Positions 29,865-38,355 of a DNA stretch of 64,000 nt are shown here, piece by piece. The notes under the pieces are model-generated. The model searched no databases and was not told the origin of the DNA. It worked only from the letters and a program-made list of their open reading frames with translations. The position numbers were made by a program, and so were the translations under genes. The DNA is from Leeia aquatica (GTDB taxonomy: Bacteria > Pseudomonadota > Gammaproteobacteria > Burkholderiales > Leeiaceae), in the NCBI RefSeq assembly GCF_012641365.1, contig NZ_JABAIM010000001.1, positions 1,054,001-1,118,000 on the forward strand, given 5' to 3'. Every line of letters begins with the position of its first letter. Position 1 is the first letter of the stretch.

Positions 29865-30814
29865 TTGCCCTCCAGTTCACGCTGCTCATACTTGTGGAAG
29901 ACCATGATGGGCACAATCAGCAACAACACCATCACCACTGCCACGGCAGACGCCATCGGCCAATCCTGGTTCGGACCGAAGTCTTCCCAGATCTTCTTGC
30001 CGATCATCAGCACATCGCCGCCCCCCAGCAGGTCCGGGATCACGAACTCACCCACCGCCGGGATGAACACCATCATCGAGCCGGCAATGATGCCGCCCAT
30101 CGACAGCGGCAGCGTGATGGCCACAAAGGTCTTCCACGGTTTGGCACCCAGATCGCTGGCGGCTTCCAGCAGGCGGCCATCCAGCTTCACCAGATGCGAG
30201 AACAGCGGCAGCACCATGAAGGGCAGATAGCTGTACACCATGCCCACCAGCACCGCCCACTCGTTGTAGAGCAATTGCAGCGGCTCGTCGATCAGGTGCA
30301 GCCCCAGCAGCAGCTGGTTGATCAGCCCCACTTCGCTGCTGTCCAGCAGGCCCATCCAGGCAAATACCCGTAGCAGGAAGGATGTCCAGAATGGCAGCAT
30401 CACCAGCATCAGCAGGGTATTGCGCGTGGCCTCGCCGGAACGGGCAATGTGATAGGCAAAGGGGTAACCAATCAGCAGGCAGAGAATGGTGGTCATCCCG
30501 GCCAGCTTGAGCGAATTCCAGTACGCGCGCAGGTACTGTGGATCGCTGTCTTCCTGCCCCAGGGTCTTCACCTCGGTGATCATGCGATCAAAACTGCTGG
30601 TGTCGGCCTTGAAGCTGACGTGCTTCTCCTCCCAGCTGCCCTGCACCGCCGATTTGTACGGCGGAATGCTGAGGTCCGAGGTGGAAAAGCTGACGTTGAG
30701 AATCAGCAAAAACGGTAACAGGAAAAAGAACAGCATCCACAACCACGGTATGCTGCCCACCCAGAAGGCGCCGCGCAGGAAAAACAGCGGCTTTTTGGCG
30801 GCTTTGGTTTTCAT
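29861..30814 (-). CDS. potH: Polyamine ABC transporter permease (PotH/SpuG)
   Basis: 317-aa inner-membrane permease. N-terminal helix WLWMLFFFLLPFLLILNVSF, a periplasmic loop (about 50-95), then the conserved core TILCLLIGYPFAYHIARSG and LPFWTSFLLRVFAWMGLL. The EAA loop is EAASDLGAKPWKTFVAITLP. Near the end comes IPAVGEFVIPDLLGGGDVLM, a hallmark of PotB/PotH proteins. It overlaps potG by four bases at its start and potI by four at its end, so the three transporter genes are tightly coupled. Confidence 0.95.
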   Translation of the reverse strand: MKTKAAKKPLFFLRGAFWVGSIPWLWMLFFFLLPFLLILNVSFSTSDLSIPPYKSAVQGSWEEKHVSFKADTSSFDRMITEVKTLGQEDSDPQYLRAYWNSLKLAGMTTILCLLIGYPFAYHIARSGEATRNTLLMLVMLPFWTSFLLRVFAWMGLLDSSEVGLINQLLLGLHLIDEPLQLLYNEWAVLVGMVYSYLPFMVLPLFSHLVKLDGRLLEAASDLGAKPWKTFVAITLPLSMGGIIAGSMMVFIPAVGEFVIPDLLGGGDVLMIGKKIWEDFGPNQDWPMASAVAVVMVLLLIVPIMVFHKYEQRELEGK

Positions 30815-31929
30815 TGCGTCAGCACCACTCCGGCTTCATCACTCCACGACACCCAGACGGTGTCGCCCCAGGTTGGCGGCGTGCTGTCCTTCCAGTGCGA
30901 GGACGGCACGGTGGCCGTCACCACCCGGCCCGACGCCAGCTTGACATGGAAGATCGAGAAACTGCCAAGGTAGGCAATTTCACTGACCGTGCCTTGCGCC
31001 AGGTTGTGATTCTGGCCGGGCTGCTCGCGCGTCAGATGCACCCGCTCTGGCCGCACCGACACCCAGGCGTCCATCCCCATCGGCCCGGTGATGCCGTGGC
31101 CGATGTGCAGGTTTTGCGGCAGGTCTGCGGACTTGATTTCGCAGAAGGACGGCTCGTCCACCACCAGATTGCCCTTGAACAGGTTGGTCTCGCCAATAAA
31201 CTCGGCGGTGAACCGGCAATTCGGGTGTTCGTAGATCTCGGTGGGTGAACCCACTTGCAACAGCTCCCCCTCCGACATCACGCCGATACGTCCGGCCATG
31301 GTCATCGCCTCCTCCTGATCGTGCGTCACCATGATGCAGGTGACGCCCACTTGCTCGATCAGGTTGACCAGTTCCAGCTGGGTCTGCTGGCGAATTTTCT
31401 TGTCCAGCGCGCCCAGCGGCTCATCCAGCAACAGCAGCTTCGGCTGCTTGGCCAGACTGCGCGCCAGTGCCACACGCTGCTGCTGGCCTCCGGAGAGCTG
31501 ATGCGGCTTGCGATTGGCGTATTTGCGCATCTGCACCAAGTCCAGCATCTTGCTGACACGATCATTGATCTCGTCGCGGCTGGGCTTGGGGTTGTCCTGC
31601 TTCAGGCCAAAGGCAATGTTCTGCTCTACCGTCATGTGCGGGAACAGGGCATAGGACTGGAACATCATGTTGATCGGACGGCGGTAAGCCGGCACGCCCG
31701 TCATGTCCATGCCATCCAGGATGATGCGACCTTCGGTCGGCTGCTCAAAGCCCGCCAACATGCGCAGCAAAGTGGACTTGCCGCAACCCGAGCTGCCCAG
31801 CAGGGCAAAAATCTCGTTTTGCCGAATGTTCAGGTTGACGTTGCTGACCGCGGTGGTCGGGCCGAAGCGCTTGACCACCCCTTCAATACGCAAGTAATCA
31901 GGCTTGGCTTGTTTTTGTTCAGTCACCAT
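30811..31929 (-). CDS. potG: Polyamine ABC transporter ATP-binding protein (PotG/SpuF)
   Basis: 372-aa ATPase subunit. Walker [17 protein letters not shown] (about 47-62), Q-loop [12 protein letters not shown], signature [16 protein letters not shown], Walker [13 protein letters not shown], and H-loop [13 protein letters not shown]. The C-terminal third is the regulatory TOBE/OB region ([39 protein letters not shown]). Start ATG at 31927-31929 with AAGGAG just upstream. It drives uptake through PotH and PotI. The 104-base gap to the preceding binding-protein gene contains a hairpin. Confidence 0.96.
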   Translation of the reverse strand: MVTEQKQAKPDYLRIEGVVKRFGPTTAVSNVNLNIRQNEIFALLGSSGCGKSTLLRMLAGFEQPTEGRIILDGMDMTGVPAYRRPINMMFQSYALFPHMTVEQNIAFGLKQDNPKPSRDEINDRVSKMLDLVQMRKYANRKPHQLSGGQQQRVALARSLAKQPKLLLLDEPLGALDKKIRQQTQLELVNLIEQVGVTCIMVTHDQEEAMTMAGRIGVMSEGELLQVGSPTEIYEHPNCRFTAEFIGETNLFKGNLVVDEPSFCEIKSADLPQNLHIGHGITGPMGMDAWVSVRPERVHLTREQPGQNHNLAQGTVSEIAYLGSFSIFHVKLASGRVVTATVPSSHWKDSTPPTWGDTVWVSWSDEAGVVLTQ

Positions 31930-31996
31930 CTGCTCCTTCTCTGGCCAGCTTCTCTGGCTGGCACCCCCCGGTGTAAACCAGGCATCACACGGTTAT

Positions 31997-32017
31997 GGGC
32001 AGGGCGCACCCCTGCCC
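31997..32017. promoter_or_regulatory. Intercistronic hairpin between the second binding-protein gene and potG
   Basis: Perfect 8-bp stem gggcaggg / ccctgccc with a five-base loop. No U-tract follows on the minus strand, so expression of potG may be dampened but is unlikely to be fully terminated. Confidence 0.5.
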
Positions 32018-32033
32018 GCGACTTCATATTGAA

Positions 32034-33128
32034 TTATTTGGCGGTCTTGAAGCGGTTAAATCCCAGCGTCAGCCGGCGCTGGTCTTCCTTGGGAATCACC
32101 TGTTTAGCCACCAGTTTGGCTTTGACATCGTCCGGAATGTTGAGGGCCGGATCACTCATCAGGGCTTTATCGGTCAAAGCAAGCGCTGCCTTGTTGGCAC
32201 TCAGATAGAAGGTTTCGCCGGAAATCTGCGCGATCACCTTCGGGTCCATCATGCTGTTCAGCCACAGATTGGCCCCTTCCGGATGCTTGCCATCCTTGGG
32301 CAGCGCCATGGTATCAATCCACATCACGGTGCCCTTCTTCGGGATCAGGTATTGCACCTTGGCACCGGTCTTGGATTCTTCTGCACGCTTTTTGGCCTGA
32401 TAGGCATCCCCACTGAACATGATCGCCACGCACAGCGAGCCCTTGGCCATCTGGTCGATCGGCGAGCTGTTGAAGGTGCGCACATTCTTGCGCACCTTGC
32501 TCAGCATCGCCACAGCGGCATTGACACTCTCGTCATCAAACTTGTTGGCATCCCGCCCCAGGTCGATCAGCGCCATCGGCACCAGATCGCTAGGCGAATC
32601 CATATAGGAAATGCCGCAGCCCTTCAGCTTGCTGGTCACTTCCGGGTTGAACACCAGATCCCAGGCATTGTCCGGCAGTTTACCGCCCAGTGCTTTCATC
32701 ACCTTGTCGGTGTTGATGGCTACCGCAGTGGTACCCCACATATAGGGGATCAGGTACTGGTTACCCGGATCAGCCTTTTCCATGGCCTTGAGGATCAACG
32801 GGTCAATATTCTTCAGGTTCGGCAGCTTGCTTTTGTCCAGCTGACGGTAGATGCCGGCCTGGATCTGCTTGCCTGCAAATTCGACGCTCGGGTACACCAC
32901 ATCGTAGCCACTGTTACCGGTGAACAGCTTGGCTTGCAGGGTTTCATTGGCGTCGTACAGGTCGTATTTCAGTTTGTAACCGGTCGCCTTTTCAAAATCA
33001 ACGATGGTGTTCTTGGCGACGTAGTCGTTCCAGTTGTATACGTTCAGCTTCTTTTCTTCTGCTGCCTGTGCAGACAATGCCAGCAGCAGGCCAAGCCCGG
33101 TCAGCGCACGGCTCAGTGTGTATTGCAT
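32034..33128 (-). CDS. potF: Periplasmic polyamine-binding protein, copy nearer potG (Trp pocket variant)
   Basis: 364-aa periplasmic solute-binding protein. Signal peptide MQYTLSRALTGLGLLLALSA then AQAAEEKK. Pocket features: LNVYNWNDYVAKNT (Trp, Asp and Tyr that ring the amine), FNSSPIDQMAKG, and VMWIDTMALPKD. In the last stretch the residue two before the key Asp is Trp; PotF has Phe here. As I recall, Trp at this place goes with spermidine preference in Pseudomonas SpuE. The ligand is therefore guessed as spermidine, with moderate confidence. It is a clear paralogue of the gene upstream (shared runs such as LDKSKLPNLKNIDPLILKAM). A gap of 97 bases with a hairpin separates the two. Confidence 0.93.
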   Translation of the reverse strand: MQYTLSRALTGLGLLLALSAQAAEEKKLNVYNWNDYVAKNTIVDFEKATGYKLKYDLYDANETLQAKLFTGNSGYDVVYPSVEFAGKQIQAGIYRQLDKSKLPNLKNIDPLILKAMEKADPGNQYLIPYMWGTTAVAINTDKVMKALGGKLPDNAWDLVFNPEVTSKLKGCGISYMDSPSDLVPMALIDLGRDANKFDDESVNAAVAMLSKVRKNVRTFNSSPIDQMAKGSLCVAIMFSGDAYQAKKRAEESKTGAKVQYLIPKKGTVMWIDTMALPKDGKHPEGANLWLNSMMDPKVIAQISGETFYLSANKAALALTDKALMSDPALNIPDDVKAKLVAKQVIPKEDQRRLTLGFNRFKTAK

Positions 33129-33190
33129 GGTGTGGTCTCCTGTTGTCTCTTCTTCCGATGGTTTTACCAGCCGACCCTGACCTGTTCGTA

Positions 33191-33216
33191 CCGCGGGCCA
33201 CCGAAGTGGCCCGCGG
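33191..33216. promoter_or_regulatory. Intercistronic hairpin between the two binding-protein genes
   Basis: Perfect 11-bp stem ccgcgggccac / gtggcccgcgg with the stable loop cgaa, beginning 10 bases after the upstream stop codon. No U-tract. Likely protects the 3' end of the upstream message or lowers readthrough. Confidence 0.55.
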
Positions 33217-33225
33217 GCGCTGCCT

Positions 33226-34326
33226 TTACTTGGCGGTCTTGAACTGATTGAAGGCAGTGCTCATATCACGCTGCACTTCCTTCGACAGCACGGGTTTGGC
33301 GCGCAACTTCTGCTTCATGGCGTCCGGCACATTGATGGTCGGATCGTCCGTCAGCTTCTTGTCCATCAGCGGCAGGGCCTGCTTGTTGGCGCTGATGTAG
33401 AAGGTTTCGTTGGAGATGACGGACACCACTTTCGGGTCCATCATGGTGTTGATCCAGGCATGGGCATTGCCCGGATGACCGGCATCCTTCGGGATGGCCA
33501 GCACATCGATCGACATCATGGCGCCGACCTTCGGGATGATGTACTTGATGTTGGCGCCGGACTTGGACTCTTGCGCCTTGTTCATGGCAATGTGGGCATC
33601 GCCGGAGAACATCATCGCCGCGCACAGCGAGCCCTTGGCCATCAGGTCAATCGGCGAGCTGTTGAAGGTACGGATGCTCTTGCGCGCTGGCTTGATCTTG
33701 TCGATGGCGGCTTTGATGTCCGCCGGGGCCATCTTGGCAGTGTCCTTGCCCGCGTAAACCATGGCGGCCGGCACCACGTCGCTCGCCTCATCCATCAGTG
33801 ACACGCCGCAGCTGCTCAGCTTGGACACCACTTCCGGGTTGAACAGCAGATCCCATTCATTGTCCGGCAGCTTGCCACCCAGGGCCTTCTGCACCTTGTC
33901 GACATTGATGGCCACACCGGTGGTGAACCACATGTACGGGATTGCAAACTTGTTGCCCGGGTCCGCCGTTTCCATGGCCTTCAGGATCAGCGGGTCGATA
34001 TTCTTCAGGTTCGGCAGCTTGCTCTTGTCCAGCGGCTGGAAGATGCCTGCCTGGATCTGCTTGCCGGCATACTCCAGGCTCGGGTACACCACATCGTAGC
34101 CGGATTTGCCAGTCAGCAGCTTGGCCTGCAGGGTGGCATTGCTGTCGTACAGGTCGTACTTCACCTTGTTGCCCGTTGCCTTTTCGAAGTTGGCAATGGT
34201 GTCCTTGGCGATGTAGTCGTTCCAGTTGTAGACGTTCAGTTTCTTTTCTTCAGCAGCATGTGCCATCACACTTGCCGCCATCGCTACCGCAACCAGCACC
34301 CGCTTCGGCGTAAACACCCGTTTCAT
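33226..34326 (-). CDS. potF: Periplasmic polyamine-binding protein, copy nearer the aminotransferase (Ser pocket variant)
   Basis: 366-aa periplasmic binding protein. Signal peptide MKRVFTPKRVLVAVAMAASV ending MAHA, then AEEKKLNVYNWNDYIAKDT. Same family core as its neighbour. In the pocket strand it reads MMSIDVLAIPKD, so Ser occupies the place held by Phe in E. coli PotF and Trp in the neighbour; the following Asp is kept. This suggests a different ligand or affinity. Start ATG at 34324-34326 with GGAGG six bases upstream; the frame is open further up to 34476, but those residues look non-coding. It lies 194 bases after the aminotransferase gene and may have its own promoter. Confidence 0.93.
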   Translation of the reverse strand: MKRVFTPKRVLVAVAMAASVMAHAAEEKKLNVYNWNDYIAKDTIANFEKATGNKVKYDLYDSNATLQAKLLTGKSGYDVVYPSLEYAGKQIQAGIFQPLDKSKLPNLKNIDPLILKAMETADPGNKFAIPYMWFTTGVAINVDKVQKALGGKLPDNEWDLLFNPEVVSKLSSCGVSLMDEASDVVPAAMVYAGKDTAKMAPADIKAAIDKIKPARKSIRTFNSSPIDLMAKGSLCAAMMFSGDAHIAMNKAQESKSGANIKYIIPKVGAMMSIDVLAIPKDAGHPGNAHAWINTMMDPKVVSVISNETFYISANKQALPLMDKKLTDDPTINVPDAMKQKLRAKPVLSKEVQRDMSTAFNQFKTAK

Positions 34327-34411
34327 ACCACCCTCCAGTAAATAAAAGACGGATCGGGCACCGACAAACCGCTGACCCTCGCTCACGCAAGCAGCCAGGG
34401 GTTTGGCGGCG

Positions 34412-34446
34412 CCCCGTTGGCCCGCGCCAGTAGCGGACCAACGGGG
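34412..34446. promoter_or_regulatory. Intercistronic inverted repeat between the aminotransferase and the first binding protein
   Basis: Perfect 9-bp arms ccccgttgg / ccaacgggg with a 17-base loop. No U-tract on the minus strand. Confidence 0.45.
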
Positions 34447-34520
34447 GATTGTCGCTCGCTCCTTGTTGGAAGTCAAAGCAGTGAACTTATATTCAAGTCG
34501 ACTGCTGTTGCATCACAGTA

Positions 34521-35942
34521 TCAGAGCAGCCCCAGATCCTTGGCGGTCAGGTCCAGGCACAGTTTGGCTTTGCCAACCAGCTCGTCAATTTCCGCCTTGC
34601 TGATCACCAGCGGCGGCGACAGCAGCATGCGGTCACCGGTGGCGCGCATGATCAGGTTGTTGCGGAAGCAGTGGTCACGGCATTGCAGGCCGATATCGCC
34701 GCCATTGGCAAATCGCTTGCGCGTCTTGGCGTCTTCGGTGAGCTGCATGCCCGCCACCAGACCTGCACCGGCAATCTCGCCGATCAGCGGATGGCCGTCC
34801 AGCGCCTGACGCAGCGTGTCCTGGAAATAAGGGCCCGTAGCGTGCTTGACCTGATCAATCACCCCGCCCTCACGCAGCACACGGATGTTGGCCACAGCCA
34901 CTGCCGCGGCCACTGGGTGGCCAGAGTAGGTCAGGCCATGGTTGAAGTCTCCACCGTCGATCAGCGCATCGGCAATACGGCGGTTGATGGCCACGGCCCC
35001 CATCGGCACATAACCGGAGGTCAGCCCCTTGGCCAGGGTCATGGTATCCGGCTCAAAGCCGAAGTGCTGATGGGCAAACCATTCGCCAGTACGGCCAAAG
35101 CCACCGATCACTTCGTCGGCACACAGCAGCACATCGTACTTGCGGCAGATGCGCTGGATTTCCGGCCAGTAGGTGGACGGCGGGAAGATCACGCCGCCTG
35201 CGCCCTGGAACGGCTCGCCAATGAAGGCTGCCACATTCTCGGCACCCAGCTCCAGAATCTTGGCTTCCAGTTCCTGGGCACGCTGCAGGCCGAACTGCTC
35301 CGGCGTCATGTCGCCACCCTCACCGAACCAGTAAGGCTGGTTGATGTGGACGATGTGTGAGACTTGCGACGGCATTTGCTCGTGCATGTAGCCCATGCCA
35401 CCCAGCGAGGCACCGGCGATGGTGGAGCCGTGGTAGCCGTTCTTGCGGGAGATCACATATTTCTTGCCCGGCTTGCCGACCGATGCCCAGTACTGGTGCA
35501 CCACGCGCAGTACGGTGTCGTTGCCTTCCGAACCGGAATTGCAATAGAAGAAGTGCTCGAAACCAGCCGGGGTCACTTCAGCCAGCAGTTGCGACAGCTC
35601 GATCACCGGCGGGTGGGTGGTCTTGAAGAAGGTGTTGTAGTACGGCAGCTCCAGGATCTGCTGATAAGCCGCTTCGGCCAGGTCCTTGCGCCCGTAGCCG
35701 ACGTTGACACACCACAGGCCGGCCATGCCGTCGATGATCTTGTTACCGTCCGAGTCCCACAGGTAGACGCCTTCTGCCTTGGTAATCACCCGGCTGCCCA
35801 CTTTGTTCAGCGAGCCCATGTCGGAGAACGGGTGGATGTGGTGGGCAGCGTCCAGTTGCTGCCATTCACGGGTCGCACGTGCGGCACGGGTCTGGGAAGC
35901 CACAGCGTGGGTGGCCGGGCGGGGATCGAAAACGTTACTCAT
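34521..35942 (-). CDS. spuC: Putrescine--pyruvate aminotransferase (SpuC type)
   Basis: 473-aa class III PLP aminotransferase. SpuC moves an amino group from putrescine to pyruvate, giving 4-aminobutanal (as pyrroline) and alanine. Seen: DMGSLNKVGSRVITKAEGVY, FYCNSGSEGNDTVLRV (cofactor phosphate), NGYHGSTIAGASLGGMGYMH, VLLCADEVIGGFGRTGEWFA (PLP Asp) and TLAKGLTSGYVPMGAVAIN (PLP lysine). These match the omega-aminotransferase group that includes SpuC. Start ATG at 35940-35942 (MSNVFDPRPATHAV) with GGAG upstream; 31 further in-frame codons upstream overlap the puuA 3' end and are rejected. It sits between puuA and the transporter genes, as in Pseudomonas. Confidence 0.92.
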   Translation of the reverse strand: MSNVFDPRPATHAVASQTRAARATREWQQLDAAHHIHPFSDMGSLNKVGSRVITKAEGVYLWDSDGNKIIDGMAGLWCVNVGYGRKDLAEAAYQQILELPYYNTFFKTTHPPVIELSQLLAEVTPAGFEHFFYCNSGSEGNDTVLRVVHQYWASVGKPGKKYVISRKNGYHGSTIAGASLGGMGYMHEQMPSQVSHIVHINQPYWFGEGGDMTPEQFGLQRAQELEAKILELGAENVAAFIGEPFQGAGGVIFPPSTYWPEIQRICRKYDVLLCADEVIGGFGRTGEWFAHQHFGFEPDTMTLAKGLTSGYVPMGAVAINRRIADALIDGGDFNHGLTYSGHPVAAAVAVANIRVLREGGVIDQVKHATGPYFQDTLRQALDGHPLIGEIAGAGLVAGMQLTEDAKTRKRFANGGDIGLQCRDHCFRNNLIMRATGDRMLLSPPLVISKAEIDELVGKAKLCLDLTAKDLGLL

Positions 35943-35965
35943 AACAAACGCTCCATCAGGGGGAA

Positions 35966-35986
35966 GGGGGCCGTCGTGCGGCCCCC
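35966..35986. promoter_or_regulatory. Intercistronic hairpin between puuA and spuC
   Basis: Perfect 8-bp stem gggggccg / cggccccc with a five-base loop inside the 59-base gap, close upstream of the spuC ribosome site. No U-tract. Confidence 0.5.
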
Positions 35987-36001
35987 ACGACAAAAGCAGT
36001 C

Positions 36002-37330
36002 TTAAACGTGCAGCAACAGGTGGCGGCGCTCCCACGAGCTGATCACGCGGAAGAAGGTCTCGTATTCGAGTTCCTTGGTCTGCAGGTAGGCATTCACAAA
36101 CGGGCGGCCCAGCACATCGGCAATCGGCTCACACACCTGCATGCGGGTCATCGCTTCTTCCAGGTTACGCGGCAGCTCGTACGGCAGGTCATAACCATCG
36201 GTGGTCAGCGGCTCGGTCGGGATCAACCCTTCGGTCATGCCGAGGTAACCGCAGGCCAGCGTGGCCGCCATCGCCAGGTAGGGGTTGCAATCCACCCCTG
36301 CCACCCGGTTCTCGACCCGACGTGCAGCCGGGCTGGAGCTCGGCACGCGGATGCCCACGGTCCGGTTGTCGATGCCCCACTGCACATTGATCGGTGCAGC
36401 GGTAAAACGCGACAGGCGGCGGTAGGAGTTCACGAACGGGGCGAAGATCGGCATCATCGACGGCATGTAAGCTTGCAGACCAGCGATGTAATTGCGGAAC
36501 AGCGGGGTTTCCTTGCCATCTTCGCCGGTAAAGATGTTCTTGCCGGTCTTCTCATCCACAATGCTCTGGTGCATGTGCATGGCGCTGCCCGGCTCATGCT
36601 CCATCGGCTTGGCCATGAAAGTGGCGTACATATTGTGGCGCAGCGCCGCTTCACGCACGGTGCGCTTGAACATGAACACACGGTCAGCCAGATCCAGTGC
36701 ATCGCCATGCAGGAAGTTGATCTCCATCTGCGCGGCGCCCACTTCGTGGATCAGCGTATCAACTTCCAGCTCTTGCAGGTCGCAGTATTCGTAGATGTCT
36801 TCAAACAGCGGATCAAACTCGTTCACCGCTTCGATCGAGTAGGCCTGGCGACCGATCTCCGGGCGGCCAGTACGCCCCACCGGCGGCTGCAGCGGCAGGT
36901 CCGGGTCTTTGTTCATGTCGACCAGGTAGAACTCCAGCTCCGGTGCAATCACCGGCTTCCAGCCCTTTTCCTTGTACAGGTTCAGGATACGGCGCAGCAC
37001 GTAGCGCGGCGAGATTTCCACCGGCGAGCCATCAAAATGCACGCAGTCGTGAATCACCTGCGCGGTCGGATCGACGGCCCACGGCACCAACCGGATGGTA
37101 TCCGGGTCCGGGACGCAGATCATGTCCGGGTCGGTCGGGGCGGTAGCATCCTCCGGGTATTCCCCGGTCACCGTCTGTACCAGGACGGCTTGTGGCAGGC
37201 GCATGTTTTCACCGGCCTCAAACTTGCTGCGCGGAATGATCTTGCCGCGTGCAATGCCGGTGGTGTCCGGAACGGTACACTCCACCTCAGTGATGCGATG
37301 CTCTCGCAGGAATTCGGTAATGCGGTCCAT
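36002..37330 (-). CDS. puuA: Gamma-glutamylputrescine synthetase (glutamine synthetase family)
   Basis: 442-aa member of the glutamine synthetase fold. PuuA ligates glutamate to putrescine using ATP, the first step of the gamma-glutamyl route. N-terminus FLREHRITEVECTVPDTTGI, then PELEFYLVDMN and GAAQMEINFLHGDALDLAD (metal site), MHMHQSIVD, and NRTVGIRVPSSSPAARRVEN (ATP/substrate arginines). The length and the short N-terminal domain fit PuuA/SpuB/SpuI and not GlnA. Context between puuD and spuC makes the substrate assignment firm. Start ATG at 37328-37330. The upstream gap of 138 bases to puuD holds two strong hairpins. Confidence 0.93.
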   Translation of the reverse strand: MDRITEFLREHRITEVECTVPDTTGIARGKIIPRSKFEAGENMRLPQAVLVQTVTGEYPEDATAPTDPDMICVPDPDTIRLVPWAVDPTAQVIHDCVHFDGSPVEISPRYVLRRILNLYKEKGWKPVIAPELEFYLVDMNKDPDLPLQPPVGRTGRPEIGRQAYSIEAVNEFDPLFEDIYEYCDLQELEVDTLIHEVGAAQMEINFLHGDALDLADRVFMFKRTVREAALRHNMYATFMAKPMEHEPGSAMHMHQSIVDEKTGKNIFTGEDGKETPLFRNYIAGLQAYMPSMMPIFAPFVNSYRRLSRFTAAPINVQWGIDNRTVGIRVPSSSPAARRVENRVAGVDCNPYLAMAATLACGYLGMTEGLIPTEPLTTDGYDLPYELPRNLEEAMTRMQVCEPIADVLGRPFVNAYLQTKELEYETFFRVISSWERRHLLLHV

Positions 37331-37392
37331 GTCTCTTCTCTCTTCGGTTAGAGGTGTCCGATGCGGCGCTTGCTTTCACACCGTCCGGCATG

Positions 37393-37410
37393 CGGCAGCC
37401 TGGGCTGCCG
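37393..37410. promoter_or_regulatory. Hairpin A in the puuD-puuA gap
   Basis: Perfect 8-bp stem cggcagcc / ggctgccg with a two-base loop, 62 bases before the puuA start. Confidence 0.5.
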
Positions 37411-37415
37411 GGACT

Positions 37416-37457
37416 GCATTACCCAATCAGCCGTTGCCACTGCTGATTGGGTAATGC
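37416..37457. promoter_or_regulatory. Hairpin B in the puuD-puuA gap: 15-bp perfect inverted repeat
   Basis: gcattacccaatcag and ctgattgggtaatgc are exact reverse complements separated by 12 bases, starting 11 bases after the puuD stop codon. It is the longest perfect inverted repeat I found. No U-tract follows; it could be an mRNA processing or stability element, or an operator. Confidence 0.6.
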
Positions 37458-37468
37458 CATGCCTCGGA

Positions 37469-38221
37469 TCACCGTTGCTGCTGTCGTTGCCGGCACGCCT
37501 CACCGAACGCGCTGAAAATCGCGGTCGACAAGGGATTGCTGGCATGCTTCCACTCCGGGTGCCATTGCACCGCGAAGGCAAAACTGCGGGCGTTTGTCAC
37601 GCTGAAGGCTTCCACCAGACCATCGGGCGCGGTGGCTTCCACGGTCAGGCCCTCACCCAGCCGGTCCACCCCTTGGCTGTGGATGGAGTTCACCATCGCC
37701 TCGTCCTGGCCAAACCAGCGATGCAGCTGGCCACCGGGCGCAATCCGGATCGGGTGTGCCGGGCCATATTGCACGTCCAGCGTGTCCTCATCGCGTTCAC
37801 GGTGATCCATGCGCCCCGGTTGCTCATGCACCTTCTGGTACAGCGAGCCCCCGAACACCACATTCATTTCCTGAAAGCCACGGCAAATGCCCAGTACCGG
37901 CACCCCGGCCTCGAATGCGGCACGGATCAGCGGCAGCGTCGTGGCATCCCGGTGCGGATCGTGCAGCGTACCCGGCGCGCTCGGCTCGCCAGCATAGTGG
38001 TGCGGCTCAACGTTCGACGGGCTACCGGTAAACAGCAGGCCATCCACCATCGCCAGCGTCTGCTCGATCGACTGCGCATCGCCCAGCGAAGGCAGCAACA
38101 CAGCAAACGCATGCGCACCTTCGATCACCGCGGTGATGTATTTCTCACCGATGGCGTGAAACGGATGCTTGCCGAGAACTTTGCGATCGGCACAGATGCC
38201 GACAACGGGTTTGCGCTGCAT
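37469..38221 (-). CDS. puuD: Gamma-glutamyl-gamma-aminobutyrate hydrolase
   Basis: 250-aa class I glutamine-amidotransferase-like hydrolase. PuuD/SpuA releases GABA and glutamate from gamma-glutamyl-GABA, the last step of the Puu pathway. Nucleophile C113 in VPVLGICRGFQEMN; catalytic His and Glu in AVQWHPEWK (about 225-233). N-terminus RKPVVGICADRKVLGKHPFH, and LLFTGSPSNVEPHHY, are typical of PuuD. It is transcribed ahead of puuA, and 134 bases after ald on the same strand, so it either starts its own transcript or continues from the ald promoter. Confidence 0.93.
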   Translation of the reverse strand: MQRKPVVGICADRKVLGKHPFHAIGEKYITAVIEGAHAFAVLLPSLGDAQSIEQTLAMVDGLLFTGSPSNVEPHHYAGEPSAPGTLHDPHRDATTLPLIRAAFEAGVPVLGICRGFQEMNVVFGGSLYQKVHEQPGRMDHRERDEDTLDVQYGPAHPIRIAPGGQLHRWFGQDEAMVNSIHSQGVDRLGEGLTVEATAPDGLVEAFSVTNARSFAFAVQWHPEWKHASNPLSTAIFSAFGEACRQRQQQR

Positions 38222-38355
38222 GGTCAGGTCATTTCTGGATACTGTGGAACACGTGCCTAGCGTAAGCCAAAGCGGCGAATGCGGGGAGGGGGTAAGCGGG
38301 AATGGACTATTGCAATCCAGCGAATAATTCCACGCCCCTTACCCCAGCCTCATGC
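38222..38355. other. ald-puuD intergenic region
   Basis: 134 bases. It contains ggggtaag (38290-38297) and cttacccc (38338-38345) as the ends of an imperfect long inverted repeat, with the palindrome attgcaat between. This may be a partial terminator of ald or a leader of puuD. I see no convincing promoter. Confidence 0.35.

Noticed and set aside
38222-38300. Sigma-54 promoter upstream of puuD
   Set aside because: A GGCACG is present on the minus strand, but the GC of the -12 element is missing at the required spacing.
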